Shown here: positions 54,168 to 62,636 of the stretch, one piece after another
How the letters are laid out: each line of letters begins with the position of its first letter
Numbering within the stretch: position 1 is the stretch's first letter
Assembly: GCF_036017915.1 (NCBI RefSeq)
Contig: NZ_CP107929.1
Span: 4,158,001 to 4,222,000, forward strand
Length of the DNA stretch: 64,000 nucleotides
Direction: 5' to 3'
From: Micromonospora sp. NBC_00421
Lineage (GTDB): Bacteria; Actinomycetota; Actinomycetes; Mycobacteriales; Micromonosporaceae
Notes under the pieces: generated by a model
The model's database searches: none
The model's input: the letters and a program-made list of their open reading frames with translations, nothing else
What the model was told of the DNA's origin: nothing
Program-made: the position numbers and the translations under genes

Positions 54168-54605
54168 GTGGACGATCATCTGCCGGAGACGCTGCGCGTG
54201 CTGGAGCACGAACTGGCGGCGCTGCTCCGCCGGGGCCGGGCGCTGTCCTGGGAGATCGCCGGGGAGGTGCACCCCAACCTGGAGCCGAACGCCTACGGCC
54301 TGCTGCTCTGGCTGCGCCGGTCCGGTTCCACCCGGCTCACCGACCTGGCCGTGCTGCTGGGCATCGGCAAGGGCACGTTGAGCCGGCAGATCCAGGGGCT
54401 GGAGGTGTTGGGCCTGGTGCGCCGCGATCCGGACCCGGCCGACCGGCGGGCGGCGCAGCTGCGGCTGACCGAGGAGGGCACCCGGCGGTTCGACGCGGCC
54501 CGGGCGGCCCGGATGGACCAGATCAACAGGTCCATGGAGAAGTGGCCCAAGCGGGACGTCGAGGAGTTCGCGCGCCTCATGCACCGGTTCAACGAGACCT
54601 TCTGA
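54168..54605 (+). CDS. MarR-family transcriptional regulator
   Basis: 145 residues. The winged helix-turn-helix is visible (LTDLAVLLGIGKGTLSRQIQGLEVLGL, in part, and DPADRRAAQLRLTEEG for the wing). MarR proteins repress efflux pumps until a ligand binds. The next gene is an MFS pump whose promoter contains two MarR-type palindromes (54654-54696), so it most likely controls it. Confidence 0.93.
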   Translation: MDDHLPETLRVLEHELAALLRRGRALSWEIAGEVHPNLEPNAYGLLLWLRRSGSTRLTDLAVLLGIGKGTLSRQIQGLEVLGLVRRDPDPADRRAAQLRLTEEGTRRFDAARAARMDQINRSMEKWPKRDVEEFARLMHRFNETF

Positions 54606-54653
54606 CCCGCCGCGCCCGCTTCCCCGGGCGGAATAGAGTCTCGTCACGTCCGG

Positions 54654-54696
54654 TTGTTGCTTGAGGCAACAAAAGCTTACGGTTGCCCGAGGCACC
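54654..54696 (+). promoter_or_regulatory. MFS promoter with two MarR-like operators
   Basis: Site 1: TTGTTGC-ttgag-GCAACAA (54654-54672), a perfect 7-bp inverted repeat. Site 2: GGTTGC-ccga-GGCACC (54681-54696), the same core with one arm less conserved. A -35-like TTGTTG (54654-54659) and -10-like TACGGT (54678-54683), 18-bp spacer, overlap them, so binding would block transcription. A start site would be near 54690. Confidence 0.75.
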
Positions 54697-54721
54697 CTTT
54701 TCACCACCGGAGGCAGCAACG

Positions 54722-56341
54722 ATGACCCAGGCGACAGCGCCCACCAGGGCGACCGGCGTCGAGATGACCCACCGGCAGATCCTGGAGGCCCTCTCCGGAC
54801 TGCTGCTTGGCATGTTCGTCGCGATCCTCTCCTCCACGGTCGTCTCCAACGCGCTGCCGCGGATCATCACCGAGCTCAAGGGCGGGCAGTCCGCCTACAC
54901 CTGGGTGGTCACCTCGACCCTGCTGGCGACGACCGCCACCACCCCGATCTGGGGCAAGCTCGCCGACCTGACCAGCAAGAAGATCCTGGTCCAGCTCTCC
55001 CTCACCATCTTCGTGCTGGGCTCCGTGCTGGCCGGCCTGTCCCAGTCCACCGAGCAGCTCATCGCCTGCCGGGTGCTCCAGGGCGTCGGCGCCGGCGGCC
55101 TCACCGCCCTGGCCCAGGTGATCATGGCAACGATGATCGCGCCCCGCGAGCGCGGCCGGTACAGCGGCTACCTCGGCGCGGTGATGGCCCTCGGCACCAT
55201 CGGCGGCCCGCTGATCGGCGGCGTCATCGTGGACACCTCCTGGTTGGGCTGGCGCTGGTGCTTCTACGTCGGCGTGCCGTTCGCCATCGCCGCCCTGGTG
55301 GTGCTCCAGAAGACCCTGCACCTGCCGGTGGTCAAGCGCCAGGTGAAGATCGACTGGTGGGGCGCAACCCTGATCACCGCCGCCGTGTCGCTGCTGCTGA
55401 TCTGGGTCACCCTGGCCGGCGACAAGTACGACTGGCTCTCCTGGCAGAGCGCCGTCATGGTGACCGGTGCGGTCGCCCTCGGTGTGCTCGCCGTCCGGGT
55501 GGAGAACCGGGCCAGCGAGCCGATGATCCCGCCCCGGCTGTTCCGCAACCGGACCATCACCCTCGCCGTCGTCGCCAGCATCGCCGTCGGCGTGGGAATG
55601 TTCGGCGCCTCGGTCTTCCTCAGCCAGTACTTCCAGATCAGCCGGGGCGCGACCCCCACCATGTCCGGCCTGATGACCATGCCGATGATCCTCGGGCTGC
55701 TGGTCTCCTCCACCGTGGTCGGCCGGATCATCACCAACACCGGCCGCTGGAAGCGTTACCTGGTGGCCGGGTCGGCGCTGCTCACCGCCGGCTTCGCGCT
55801 GATGGGCACGATCCGCTACGACACCCCGTACTGGCACCTCGCCATCTACATGGCGCTGATCGGCCTGGGCCTCGGCATGACCATGCAGAACCTCGTCCTC
55901 GCCGTGCAGAACACCGTCGGCACGCACGAACTCGGCGCGGCCAGCTCGGTGGTGGCGTTCTTCCGCAGCCTCGGCGGCGCGGTCGGCGTGTCCGTGCTCG
56001 GCGCGGTGCTCGGCCACCGGGTCAAGGACTACATCGCCGACGGCCTGGCCGCGCTTGGCATTCCGAGCACCGGCTCGGGCAGCGGCGGTGTGCTGCCGGA
56101 CGTGCACAGTCTGCCCGGTCCGATCCGCACCGTGGTGGAGAGCGCCTACGGCCACGGCGCGGGTGACATCTTCCTGGCCGCCGCCCCGTTCGGGCTGATC
56201 GCCCTGATCGCGGTGATCTTCATCAAGGAGATCCCGCTGCGCCAGCACACCGGCGACGCCCTGACCGACACCGTCGACCAGGAGTCCACCGTCGTCGCGG
56301 GCGGCGGCGCGGCGGTGGTGCGCACCGGGACCCGGGACTGA
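54722..56341 (+). CDS. MFS transporter, DHA2 family (multidrug-type)
   Basis: 539 residues, 14 predicted helices. DHA2/EmrB-QacA signatures: the GRLADLTSKK-type loop (WGKLADLTSKK, motif A) and ALGTIGGPLIGG (motif C). It exports drugs or small metabolites by proton antiport. The ATG at 54722 has GGAGG upstream. It is adjacent to its probable MarR regulator and is followed by USP four bases later. Confidence 0.94.
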   Translation: MTQATAPTRATGVEMTHRQILEALSGLLLGMFVAILSSTVVSNALPRIITELKGGQSAYTWVVTSTLLATTATTPIWGKLADLTSKKILVQLSLTIFVLGSVLAGLSQSTEQLIACRVLQGVGAGGLTALAQVIMATMIAPRERGRYSGYLGAVMALGTIGGPLIGGVIVDTSWLGWRWCFYVGVPFAIAALVVLQKTLHLPVVKRQVKIDWWGATLITAAVSLLLIWVTLAGDKYDWLSWQSAVMVTGAVALGVLAVRVENRASEPMIPPRLFRNRTITLAVVASIAVGVGMFGASVFLSQYFQISRGATPTMSGLMTMPMILGLLVSSTVVGRIITNTGRWKRYLVAGSALLTAGFALMGTIRYDTPYWHLAIYMALIGLGLGMTMQNLVLAVQNTVGTHELGAASSVVAFFRSLGGAVGVSVLGAVLGHRVKDYIADGLAALGIPSTGSGSGGVLPDVHSLPGPIRTVVESAYGHGAGDIFLAAAPFGLIALIAVIFIKEIPLRQHTGDALTDTVDQESTVVAGGGAAVVRTGTRD

Positions 56342-56344
56342 CCG

Positions 56345-56836
56345 GTGAGCACCCCCGTCGAGCGCGAGCAGTACGGCCCGCAGGCCCGCCCGCTGGAGTT
56401 CGAGCGGGGCACCGACGGGCCCCGGGTCGTGCTGGTCGGCGTCGACGGCAGCCGGACCTCGCTGCGGGCCGCGTCGTACGCGGCGGGGCTGGCCCGCCGG
56501 CAGGGCGCCGGGCTGGTGGTGGTCTTCGTCAGCGCCCCGGTCGCCTACACCGCGCTGATGTCCGGGGTGGTGGCCGGTGCGGTCCAGCAGACCCACGACG
56601 AACTCACTTCCGAGCTGCGGCAGGAGTGCCGCCGGGGCGCGGAGGAACTCGGGCTGCCGGTGACGTTCCTGTGCCGGCGCGGCGACGCGTACGCCGAACT
56701 CCGCGCGGCGGCCGACGAGTCCCGGGCGGACCTGGTGGTGGTCGGCTCCTCCGCGCAGGCCGGGCACCGGCTGGTCGGTTCGGTCGCCACCCGACTGGTC
56801 CGCGCCGGCCGCTGGCCGGTCCTCGTGGTCCCCTGA
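56345..56836 (+). CDS. Universal stress protein (UspA)
   Basis: 163 residues, single UspA domain with VLVGVDGSRTSLRAASYA and the ATP-binding end GSSAQAGHRLVGSVATRLVR (G-2x-G-9x-G(S/T) type). It begins 4 nt after the MFS gene with a GTG, so it is probably cotranscribed. The role is stress-linked nucleotide binding, not resolved. Confidence 0.93.
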   Translation: MSTPVEREQYGPQARPLEFERGTDGPRVVLVGVDGSRTSLRAASYAAGLARRQGAGLVVVFVSAPVAYTALMSGVVAGAVQQTHDELTSELRQECRRGAEELGLPVTFLCRRGDAYAELRAAADESRADLVVVGSSAQAGHRLVGSVATRLVRAGRWPVLVVP

Positions 56837-56905
56837 CCGCGGGCATGCGGTGCGGCGGCGAATACCTGTCGCGGAATGTCGGACCGGCGGGCGAGGATGC
56901 CCGGC

Positions 56906-57427
56906 ATGACCTGGCGAGCACCGGAGATCACCCGGACCCCTGAACTCCCCGTCGGCGACGAGCGGGCCATGCTGGAGAGCTGGCTCGACTACCCCCGGCA
57001 GACCCTGCTGCTCAAGTGCGCCGGGCTGACCGCCGCGCAGTTGCGCACCCCGAGCGTGGAGCCGTCGGCGCTGACCCTGCTCGGCCTGGTCCGGCACCTG
57101 GGCGAGGTGGAGTCCTGGTGGTTCCGGGAGAACTTCGCCGGGCAGCAGGTCGACTACCCGTACGGTTCCGTGGACGACCCGCGCGCCGACCTCGACGTCA
57201 GCCACGCCGACGCCGAGGCCGACTTCGCCGCCTACCACGAGCAGGTCGCCCTGGCCCGGGCTGCCACCGTCGGCCGCTCGCTCGACGAGACGTTCACCGA
57301 GGTCCATGCCAAGAAGCGGACCTTCAGCCTGCGCTGGGTCTACCTCCACCTGATCGAGGAGTACGCCCGGCACAACGGTCACGCCGACCTGCTCCGGGAA
57401 CGCCTCGACGGCGTCACCGGCGAGTGA
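56906..57427 (+). CDS. DinB/DUF664 family protein (mycothiol-transferase-like)
   Basis: 173 residues. The four-helix DinB fold is suggested by three metal-ligand His: LVRHLGEVESWW, and EEYARHNGHADLLRE. The DUF664 subgroup includes mycothiol- and bacillithiol-dependent S-transferases, which fits an actinomycete. The start MTWRAP (56906) is preferred; MPGMTW at 56897 is possible. Confidence 0.9.
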   Translation: MTWRAPEITRTPELPVGDERAMLESWLDYPRQTLLLKCAGLTAAQLRTPSVEPSALTLLGLVRHLGEVESWWFRENFAGQQVDYPYGSVDDPRADLDVSHADAEADFAAYHEQVALARAATVGRSLDETFTEVHAKKRTFSLRWVYLHLIEEYARHNGHADLLRERLDGVTGE

Positions 57428-57517
57428 CCCCGGTGCGGGCGTCCGCAGGGACCGGCCCACCGGTCGCCGACCCGCCCGGCGGGCACCGCCACCCCGGCCG
57501 GCCCACCGGGCGCCGGG

Positions 57518-58135
57518 TCAGTAGGCCAGCGCCGCCCGCAGGTAGCGCAGCCCCTCCGGCCCGCTCCACCGGTACGCCGACAGCCCCGCCGCCCGGGCAC
57601 CCCGGATCGCCCAGTCCTCGTCGTCGACGAAGAGCACCCGGGCCGGTGGGGTCACCAACGCCGCGCAGGCCGCCTGGAAATACTCCTTGGCCGGCTTGTG
57701 CACCCCGACGACCGAGGAGTTGACCACCACGTCCAGCTCGCCGACCAGGCCCAGCTCGGCGAGGTCGGTGTCGAGCAGGTCGGTGGCGTTGGTGCCGAGC
57801 CCGACCCGGATCCCGGCGGCCCGCGCCTCGCGGACGAAGGCCAGCACGTCGGCGTCGACCTCGCCCCGGTAGCGCTGCCACTGCTCCACCGCCGCCCGCG
57901 CCCGGTCCGGGCCGACCGACTCGGTCAGCGCGTCGGCCACGCTCGACACCCAGTCGGCGTGGCTGACCTGGCCGGTCAGCACCGGTTGGAGCCGCCCCCA
58001 GTGCATGGCGATCTCGCCGAGCACCCCGGCGGAGAGGCCGTACTCCCGCTCGATGCCGGCGGCCACCGCCGGGTCCCAGTGCCGCAGCACGCCGTCGAAG
58101 TCGAGCAGGAGTGCCGTCGGCCGTTCCCGTGCCAC
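57518..58135 (-). CDS. HAD-superfamily hydrolase
   Basis: 205 residues. HAD motifs: LLDFDGVLRHWD (I, DxD), NATDLLDTDL (II, with Asn in place of Ser/Thr preceded by GTNAT), the lysine in GVHKPAKEYF (III) and FVDDEDWAI (IV). It acts on phosphoesters; the substrate is unknown. The GTG start overlaps the last base of the smc stop (TAGTG), so it is coupled to smc. Confidence 0.92.
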   Translation of the reverse strand: MARERPTALLLDFDGVLRHWDPAVAAGIEREYGLSAGVLGEIAMHWGRLQPVLTGQVSHADWVSSVADALTESVGPDRARAAVEQWQRYRGEVDADVLAFVREARAAGIRVGLGTNATDLLDTDLAELGLVGELDVVVNSSVVGVHKPAKEYFQAACAALVTPPARVLFVDDEDWAIRGARAAGLSAYRWSGPEGLRYLRAALAY

Positions 58136-61100
58136 TACTGATTCTCCTCAGTTCGGTCGGACCGTTCGTCGTCGGTCCGGTTGAGCCGTTGGCTGATCAC
58201 CTGGGTGACGCCGTTGCGCATGGTGACGCCGTAGAGCGCGTCGGCGATCTCCATGGTCCGTTTCTGGTGGGTGATGACGATCAGCTGGCTCTTCTCCCGC
58301 AGCTGGGCCAGCAGGGTGATCAACCGACCCAGGTTCACGTCGTCGAGGGCCGCCTCCACCTCGTCCATGATGTAGAACGGGCTGGGCCGGGCCCGGAAGA
58401 TCGCCACCAGCATCGCCACCGCGGTCAGCGACCGCTCGCCACCGGAGAGCAGCGACAGCCGTTTGATCTTCTTGCCGGGCGGCCGGGCCTCCACCTCCAC
58501 GCCGGTGGTGAGCAGGTCGTCGGGTTCGGTGAGGATCAACCTGCCCTCGCCGCCGGGGAAGAGCACGGTGAAGACCTGCTCGAACTCGCGGGCGGTGTCC
58601 TCGAACGCGCTGGCGAAGACCTCCAGGATCCGCTCGTCGACGTCCTTGACCACGGTGAGCAGGTCACGCCGGGTGGCCTTGAGGTCCTCCAACTGCTCCG
58701 AGAGGAACTTGAAGCGCTCCTCCAGGGCGGCGAACTCCTCCAGCGCGAGCGGGTTGACCTTGCCGAGCAGGGCCAGCTCCCGTTCCGCCTTGGCGGCCCG
58801 TTTCTCCTGCACCGGCCGCTCGTAGCGGACCGGCTCGGGCACCGGCAGGCCGTCGCGTTCGGCCGCCGCGACGTCCACCGGGGTCGGCGGGACGGGCTGC
58901 GCCGGGCCGTACTCGGCGACCAGGGTCTCCACGTCCAGGCCGAAGTCCTCGGCGGCCTTGGCCTCCAACTGTTCGATGCGCAGCCGTTGCTCGGCGCGGG
59001 CCACCTCGTCCCGGTGCACCTGGCTGGTCAACCGCTCCAGCTCCGCGCCGAGCCGCTTCGCCGCGCCGCGTACCTCCTGGAGTTCGGCCTCCCGGGCGGC
59101 GCGTTCGCGGGCGATCGCGTCGCGGTGTTCCTCGGCACGCGCGATGGAGGTGCCGAGCCGGGTCAGCGCCTCGCGGGCGCCGCCGACCACGGCGCGGGCG
59201 ATCGCCGCGCCCCGGGTCCGCGCCGCCCGCCGGGCCGCCGCCCGCTCCCGGGCCGCCCGCTCGGCGGTGGCCTGCCGGGCCAGCGAGTCGGCCCGGCCGG
59301 CGATCGAGGCGACCCGCTCCTCCGCGGTACGCACCGCGAGCCGGACCTCCATCTCGTTCTGCCGGGCCCGGGGCACCATCGCGGCGAGCTGGTCCCGTTC
59401 CTCGGTGGAGGGTTCCGCGTCGATCGGGGTGTCCTCGGCGAGCCGCAGCCGTTGCGCCAGCTCGGCGAGGGCTGCCAGGTCCCGTTCCCGGGCCGCCTCG
59501 GCGCGGGAACGGCTCTCGCCGAGCCGCTCGGTCTCCGCCTTCGCCGACCGGGCCGCCGCGCCCAGCTCGGCCAGCCGCCGGGCGGCGGCGTTGCGGTGGC
59601 TCTCCGCCTCCCGTTTCGCGGCGGCGGCGTGCTGCACCGCCTCCTTCGCGGCGGCCACCTCGGCACGCGCGTCGACGAGCTGCTCACGCAGCTCGGCACC
59701 GGTCTGCTCGGCGGTGAGCCGGTTGGTCCGGGCCTCCTCCACGGCGGCCTGCACCTCGATGAAGCTGGCCGCCTTGGCCGACCCGCCGGCCGCCGCGTAC
59801 GCCCCGACCACGTCGCCGTCCGGGGTGACCGCGCGCAGCTCCGGGTTGCCGGCGACCAGCTCGGCGGCGGCGGTGAGGTCGTCGACGAGCGCCACGTCGC
59901 GTAGTGCCCGGTGCACCGCGGGACGCAGCTCCGGGGCGCACTCCACCAGGTCGGGCGCCCACCGGGCGGTCTGCGGCAGCCGGGGGCGCAGCGCGTCGGC
60001 GGGACCGGTCATGCCGGGGCCGGCGGGACTGCCGACCAGCAGGCCGGCCCGGCCGGCGTCGGAGATCTTCAGCAGCCGCATCGCCTCGACGGCCTCGTCT
60101 ACCCCGCTGACCGCGACCGCGTCGGCGAGCCCGCCGAGCGCGGCGGCGAGCGCCGCCTCGTGGCCGGCGGCGACGGTGAGCAGCCCGGCCAGGCTGCCGA
60201 GCAGGCCGGGCACCTCGTCGGCGCGGGCCAGCAGCGCCCCGGCACCGTCCTTGCGGCGCAGGCCCAGGGCGAGCGCCTCCTCGCGGGCCTTCCAGGTCGC
60301 GGCGTCCTTCTCGGCGGCCCGCTCGGTGTCGGTCAGCGCCCGGACGGTGGCCTGCGCGCGCTCGTGGACGGCCACCGCCTCGGCGTGCCGGTCGTCGAGT
60401 TCGGCGTTGTCCCGGTCGGCCTCGGTGGACTGCTCGGCGACCGTGTCCAGCTCGGCCTGGGCCTGGTCGGCGCGGGCCAGGGCGTCGGCGTGCGCGGCGG
60501 CGAGCCGGTCGATCTCCTCACCGGCGCTTGTGGTGCGGGCCTGCGCCGAGTTCACCTGACCGGTCAGCCGGGCCAGCCCCTCGCGCCGGTCGGCGATCGC
60601 CTTGGCTGCGGCGACCAGTTCCCGTTCGGCGGCGGCGAGCTGGCGTTCCAGCTCCTGCCGGTGCTCGACCGCCTCGGCGAGCCGGATCTGGTCGTCGGTG
60701 AGCGCCGCGCGCAGCTCCTCCTCCTGCTCGCGGACCCGTAGCGACTCGGCGTCCAACTGGTCGGGGTCACGGCCGGGGCGCTCGTCGTCGCCGGTGGCGC
60801 TGAGGTGGCGCAGCCGTTCCCGGGCCAGCTGCTCCACCGAGCGGAACCGTTCGGAGAGCGCGGAGAGCTTGTACCAGGTGTCCTGGGCGGCGGCGAGCAG
60901 CGGCGCGTCCTCGGCGAGCGCCGCCTCCAGCTCGCCGAGGCGGCCCTGGACCTCGGCGTACTCGCCCTCGATCTGCTCGCGTCGCTCCCGCAGCGCCGTC
61001 TCGTCGGCGATCTCCTTGTCCAGGGTGGCCCGCAGGGTGTGCAGGTCGTCGGCGAGCAGCCGGAGCCGGGCGTCGCGCAGGTTGGCCTGGATGGCGGCGG

Positions 61101-61743
61101 CCCGGCGGGCCACCTCGGCCTGCCGGCCCAGCGGCTTGAGCTGGCGGCGCAGCTCGGCGGTGAGGTCGGTCAACCGGTTGAGGTTGACCTGCATCGCATC
61201 GAGCTTCCGCAGCGCCTTCTCCTTGCGCTTGCGGTGCTTGAGGACGCCGGCCGCCTCCTCGATGAACGAGCGGCGGTCCTCCGGCTTGGCGTGCAGCATG
61301 CCGTCGAGCCGACCCTGACCGACGATGATGTGCATCTCCCGGCCGATGCCGGAGTCGCTGAGCAGCTCCTGGATGTCGAGCAGCCGGCAGGAGTCGCCGT
61401 TGATCTCGTACTCGCTCTCGCCGGAGCGGAACATCCGGCGGGTGATGGAGACCTCGGTGTACTCGATCGGCAGCGCGCCGTCGGTGTTGTCGATGGTGAG
61501 GGTGACCTCGGCCCGACCCAGCGGCGCCCGCCCTGCGGTGCCGGCGAAGATGACGTCCTCCATCTTGCCGCCCCGCAGCGCCTTGGCGCCCTGCTCGCCC
61601 AGCACCCAGGCGATGGCGTCGACGACGTTGGACTTGCCGGAGCCGTTCGGGCCGACCACGCAGGTGATCCCCGGCTCCAGCTTCAACGTCGTGGCGGAGG
61701 CGAAGGACTTGAACCCCTTCACCGTCAGGCTCTTGAGATGCAC
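58135..61743 (-). CDS. smc: Chromosome segregation protein SMC
   Basis: 1202 residues. Head domain halves: N-terminal VVGPNGSGKSNVVDAIAWVLGEQ (Walker A) and C-terminal LSLLSGGERSLTAVAM (signature) with FYIMDEVEAALDD (Walker B). Two long coiled coils flank a central hinge of about residues 500-640 with GLLGSLAGLLTV. It forms the condensin complex with ScpAB. The GTG at 61743 (VHLKSLTVKGFKSF) is the family start. The coding strand has an HAD gene coupled downstream. Confidence 0.98.
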   Translation of the reverse strand: MHLKSLTVKGFKSFASATTLKLEPGITCVVGPNGSGKSNVVDAIAWVLGEQGAKALRGGKMEDVIFAGTAGRAPLGRAEVTLTIDNTDGALPIEYTEVSITRRMFRSGESEYEINGDSCRLLDIQELLSDSGIGREMHIIVGQGRLDGMLHAKPEDRRSFIEEAAGVLKHRKRKEKALRKLDAMQVNLNRLTDLTAELRRQLKPLGRQAEVARRAAAIQANLRDARLRLLADDLHTLRATLDKEIADETALRERREQIEGEYAEVQGRLGELEAALAEDAPLLAAAQDTWYKLSALSERFRSVEQLARERLRHLSATGDDERPGRDPDQLDAESLRVREQEEELRAALTDDQIRLAEAVEHRQELERQLAAAERELVAAAKAIADRREGLARLTGQVNSAQARTTSAGEEIDRLAAAHADALARADQAQAELDTVAEQSTEADRDNAELDDRHAEAVAVHERAQATVRALTDTERAAEKDAATWKAREEALALGLRRKDGAGALLARADEVPGLLGSLAGLLTVAAGHEAALAAALGGLADAVAVSGVDEAVEAMRLLKISDAGRAGLLVGSPAGPGMTGPADALRPRLPQTARWAPDLVECAPELRPAVHRALRDVALVDDLTAAAELVAGNPELRAVTPDGDVVGAYAAAGGSAKAASFIEVQAAVEEARTNRLTAEQTGAELREQLVDARAEVAAAKEAVQHAAAAKREAESHRNAAARRLAELGAAARSAKAETERLGESRSRAEAARERDLAALAELAQRLRLAEDTPIDAEPSTEERDQLAAMVPRARQNEMEVRLAVRTAEERVASIAGRADSLARQATAERAARERAAARRAARTRGAAIARAVVGGAREALTRLGTSIARAEEHRDAIARERAAREAELQEVRGAAKRLGAELERLTSQVHRDEVARAEQRLRIEQLEAKAAEDFGLDVETLVAEYGPAQPVPPTPVDVAAAERDGLPVPEPVRYERPVQEKRAAKAERELALLGKVNPLALEEFAALEERFKFLSEQLEDLKATRRDLLTVVKDVDERILEVFASAFEDTAREFEQVFTVLFPGGEGRLILTEPDDLLTTGVEVEARPPGKKIKRLSLLSGGERSLTAVAMLVAIFRARPSPFYIMDEVEAALDDVNLGRLITLLAQLREKSQLIVITHQKRTMEIADALYGVTMRNGVTQVISQRLNRTDDERSDRTEENQ

Positions 61744-62066
61744 CTTCTCGATCCTCGTCCGGTGACCACCGCAGGCGTCGCGGGCTGCGCGGACCTGGTG
61801 AACCCGCAGACTAACCCGTCGGTACGTGGTGGCCGGCACGCGACCCGCCCCGGCTCCGCGGTGCCCGCGCGTCCCCGCCCGCGCCGGTGGGGCCGGCCGG
61901 TGCGCCCCGTCCGTCGGGAAATGATCAGGTGCGCCGTGCCACATCGGGCGCCAAGATCGCGAATTGGCGATCGGGAATTATGTCGGAGACAGCACTGCGC
62001 GCCGGCACAGAAGTGACGGCGCGCTTTTTCGCGGTGGTGCTGTTCAGTTTTCTGCGGATCCGAAGA
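61744..62066. other. Intergenic region upstream of smc
   Basis: 323 bp with no recognised gene. A short inverted repeat, GATCGC-gaattg-GCGATC (61955-61972), and an AT-richer stretch (61960-62060) occur. Presumably it contains the smc promoter and the terminator of the 62067 gene. Confidence 0.45.
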
Positions 62067-62261
62067 TCAGGTGAGCGCCGGCTCGGCCAGCCGGAGGAGG
62101 TCGTCCACCTCCGCCGCAGCCGCCGCGAGCCGATCGTTGTCGGCGCGCAGGCGCGTGATCTCGAACTCCAGGGCCTGCACCCTGGAACGCAGTCGGGTGA
62201 CCTCGTCGAGCAGACGCCGGTCGGGCGCTGCACCTACGTGGCCGTAGAGGGCCTTCGCCAT
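62067..62261 (-). CDS. Small coiled-coil protein, conserved-looking
   Basis: 64 residues. MAKALYGHVGAAPDRRLL, then a heptad-like segment (LRSRVQALEFEITRLRADNDRLAAA) ending in EPALT. I recall very similar small proteins in many actinomycetes but no function. AAGGAGT lies 6 nt before the ATG. A promoter-like TTGACG / TATATA pair lies 115-145 bp upstream (62377-62408). Confidence 0.8.
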   Translation of the reverse strand: MAKALYGHVGAAPDRRLLDEVTRLRSRVQALEFEITRLRADNDRLAAAAAEVDDLLRLAEPALT

Positions 62262-62636
62262 GCTGACTCCTTGATATGCGCTGCCGGAAAAGCCGGCCAA
62301 CGCGCGCCCATTTCGTGTTCGCGACTACTACCAGGCCACTGAGATCCGGGCGTGGCTGGGCGCGACTGGCGACACCTATATATTGAGCGATAACCCGCCG
62401 TTCGTCAAGTTCTCGCAGGCCGTAGATCATCTCCACGCCTACCCTGACCACTTACACCGGGGGCCGCAAGGCTCGGACACTCTCTGTCCGGACTTCTTGA
62501 CTCTACGCCTTCGGAAACGGGTACGGTGACCCTGGACGCCTGTCCCGCCTTAACTCTTCCTTAGCCACGTTGCCGCTGTTGTCGTCGCCGCCGTAGCGTC
62601 ACCCCGGCCCGCAACCGACCCGTGGAGGCGACAGGC
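62262..62636. other. Divergent promoter region
   Basis: 375 bp between the coiled-coil gene and the CAP-domain gene. Minus strand: TTGACG (62403-62408) with AATATA/TATATA about 18-20 nt downstream (62377-62384), a plausible sigma70-type promoter. Plus strand: TTGACT (62497-62502) and TACGGT (62522-62527) with a 19-nt spacer. No gene was seen. Confidence 0.5.

Noticed and set aside
61955..61972. GATCGC-gaattg-GCGATC inverted repeat upstream of smc as a third palindrome copy
   Set aside because: Only a 6-bp stem and no arm similarity to families 1 or 2.
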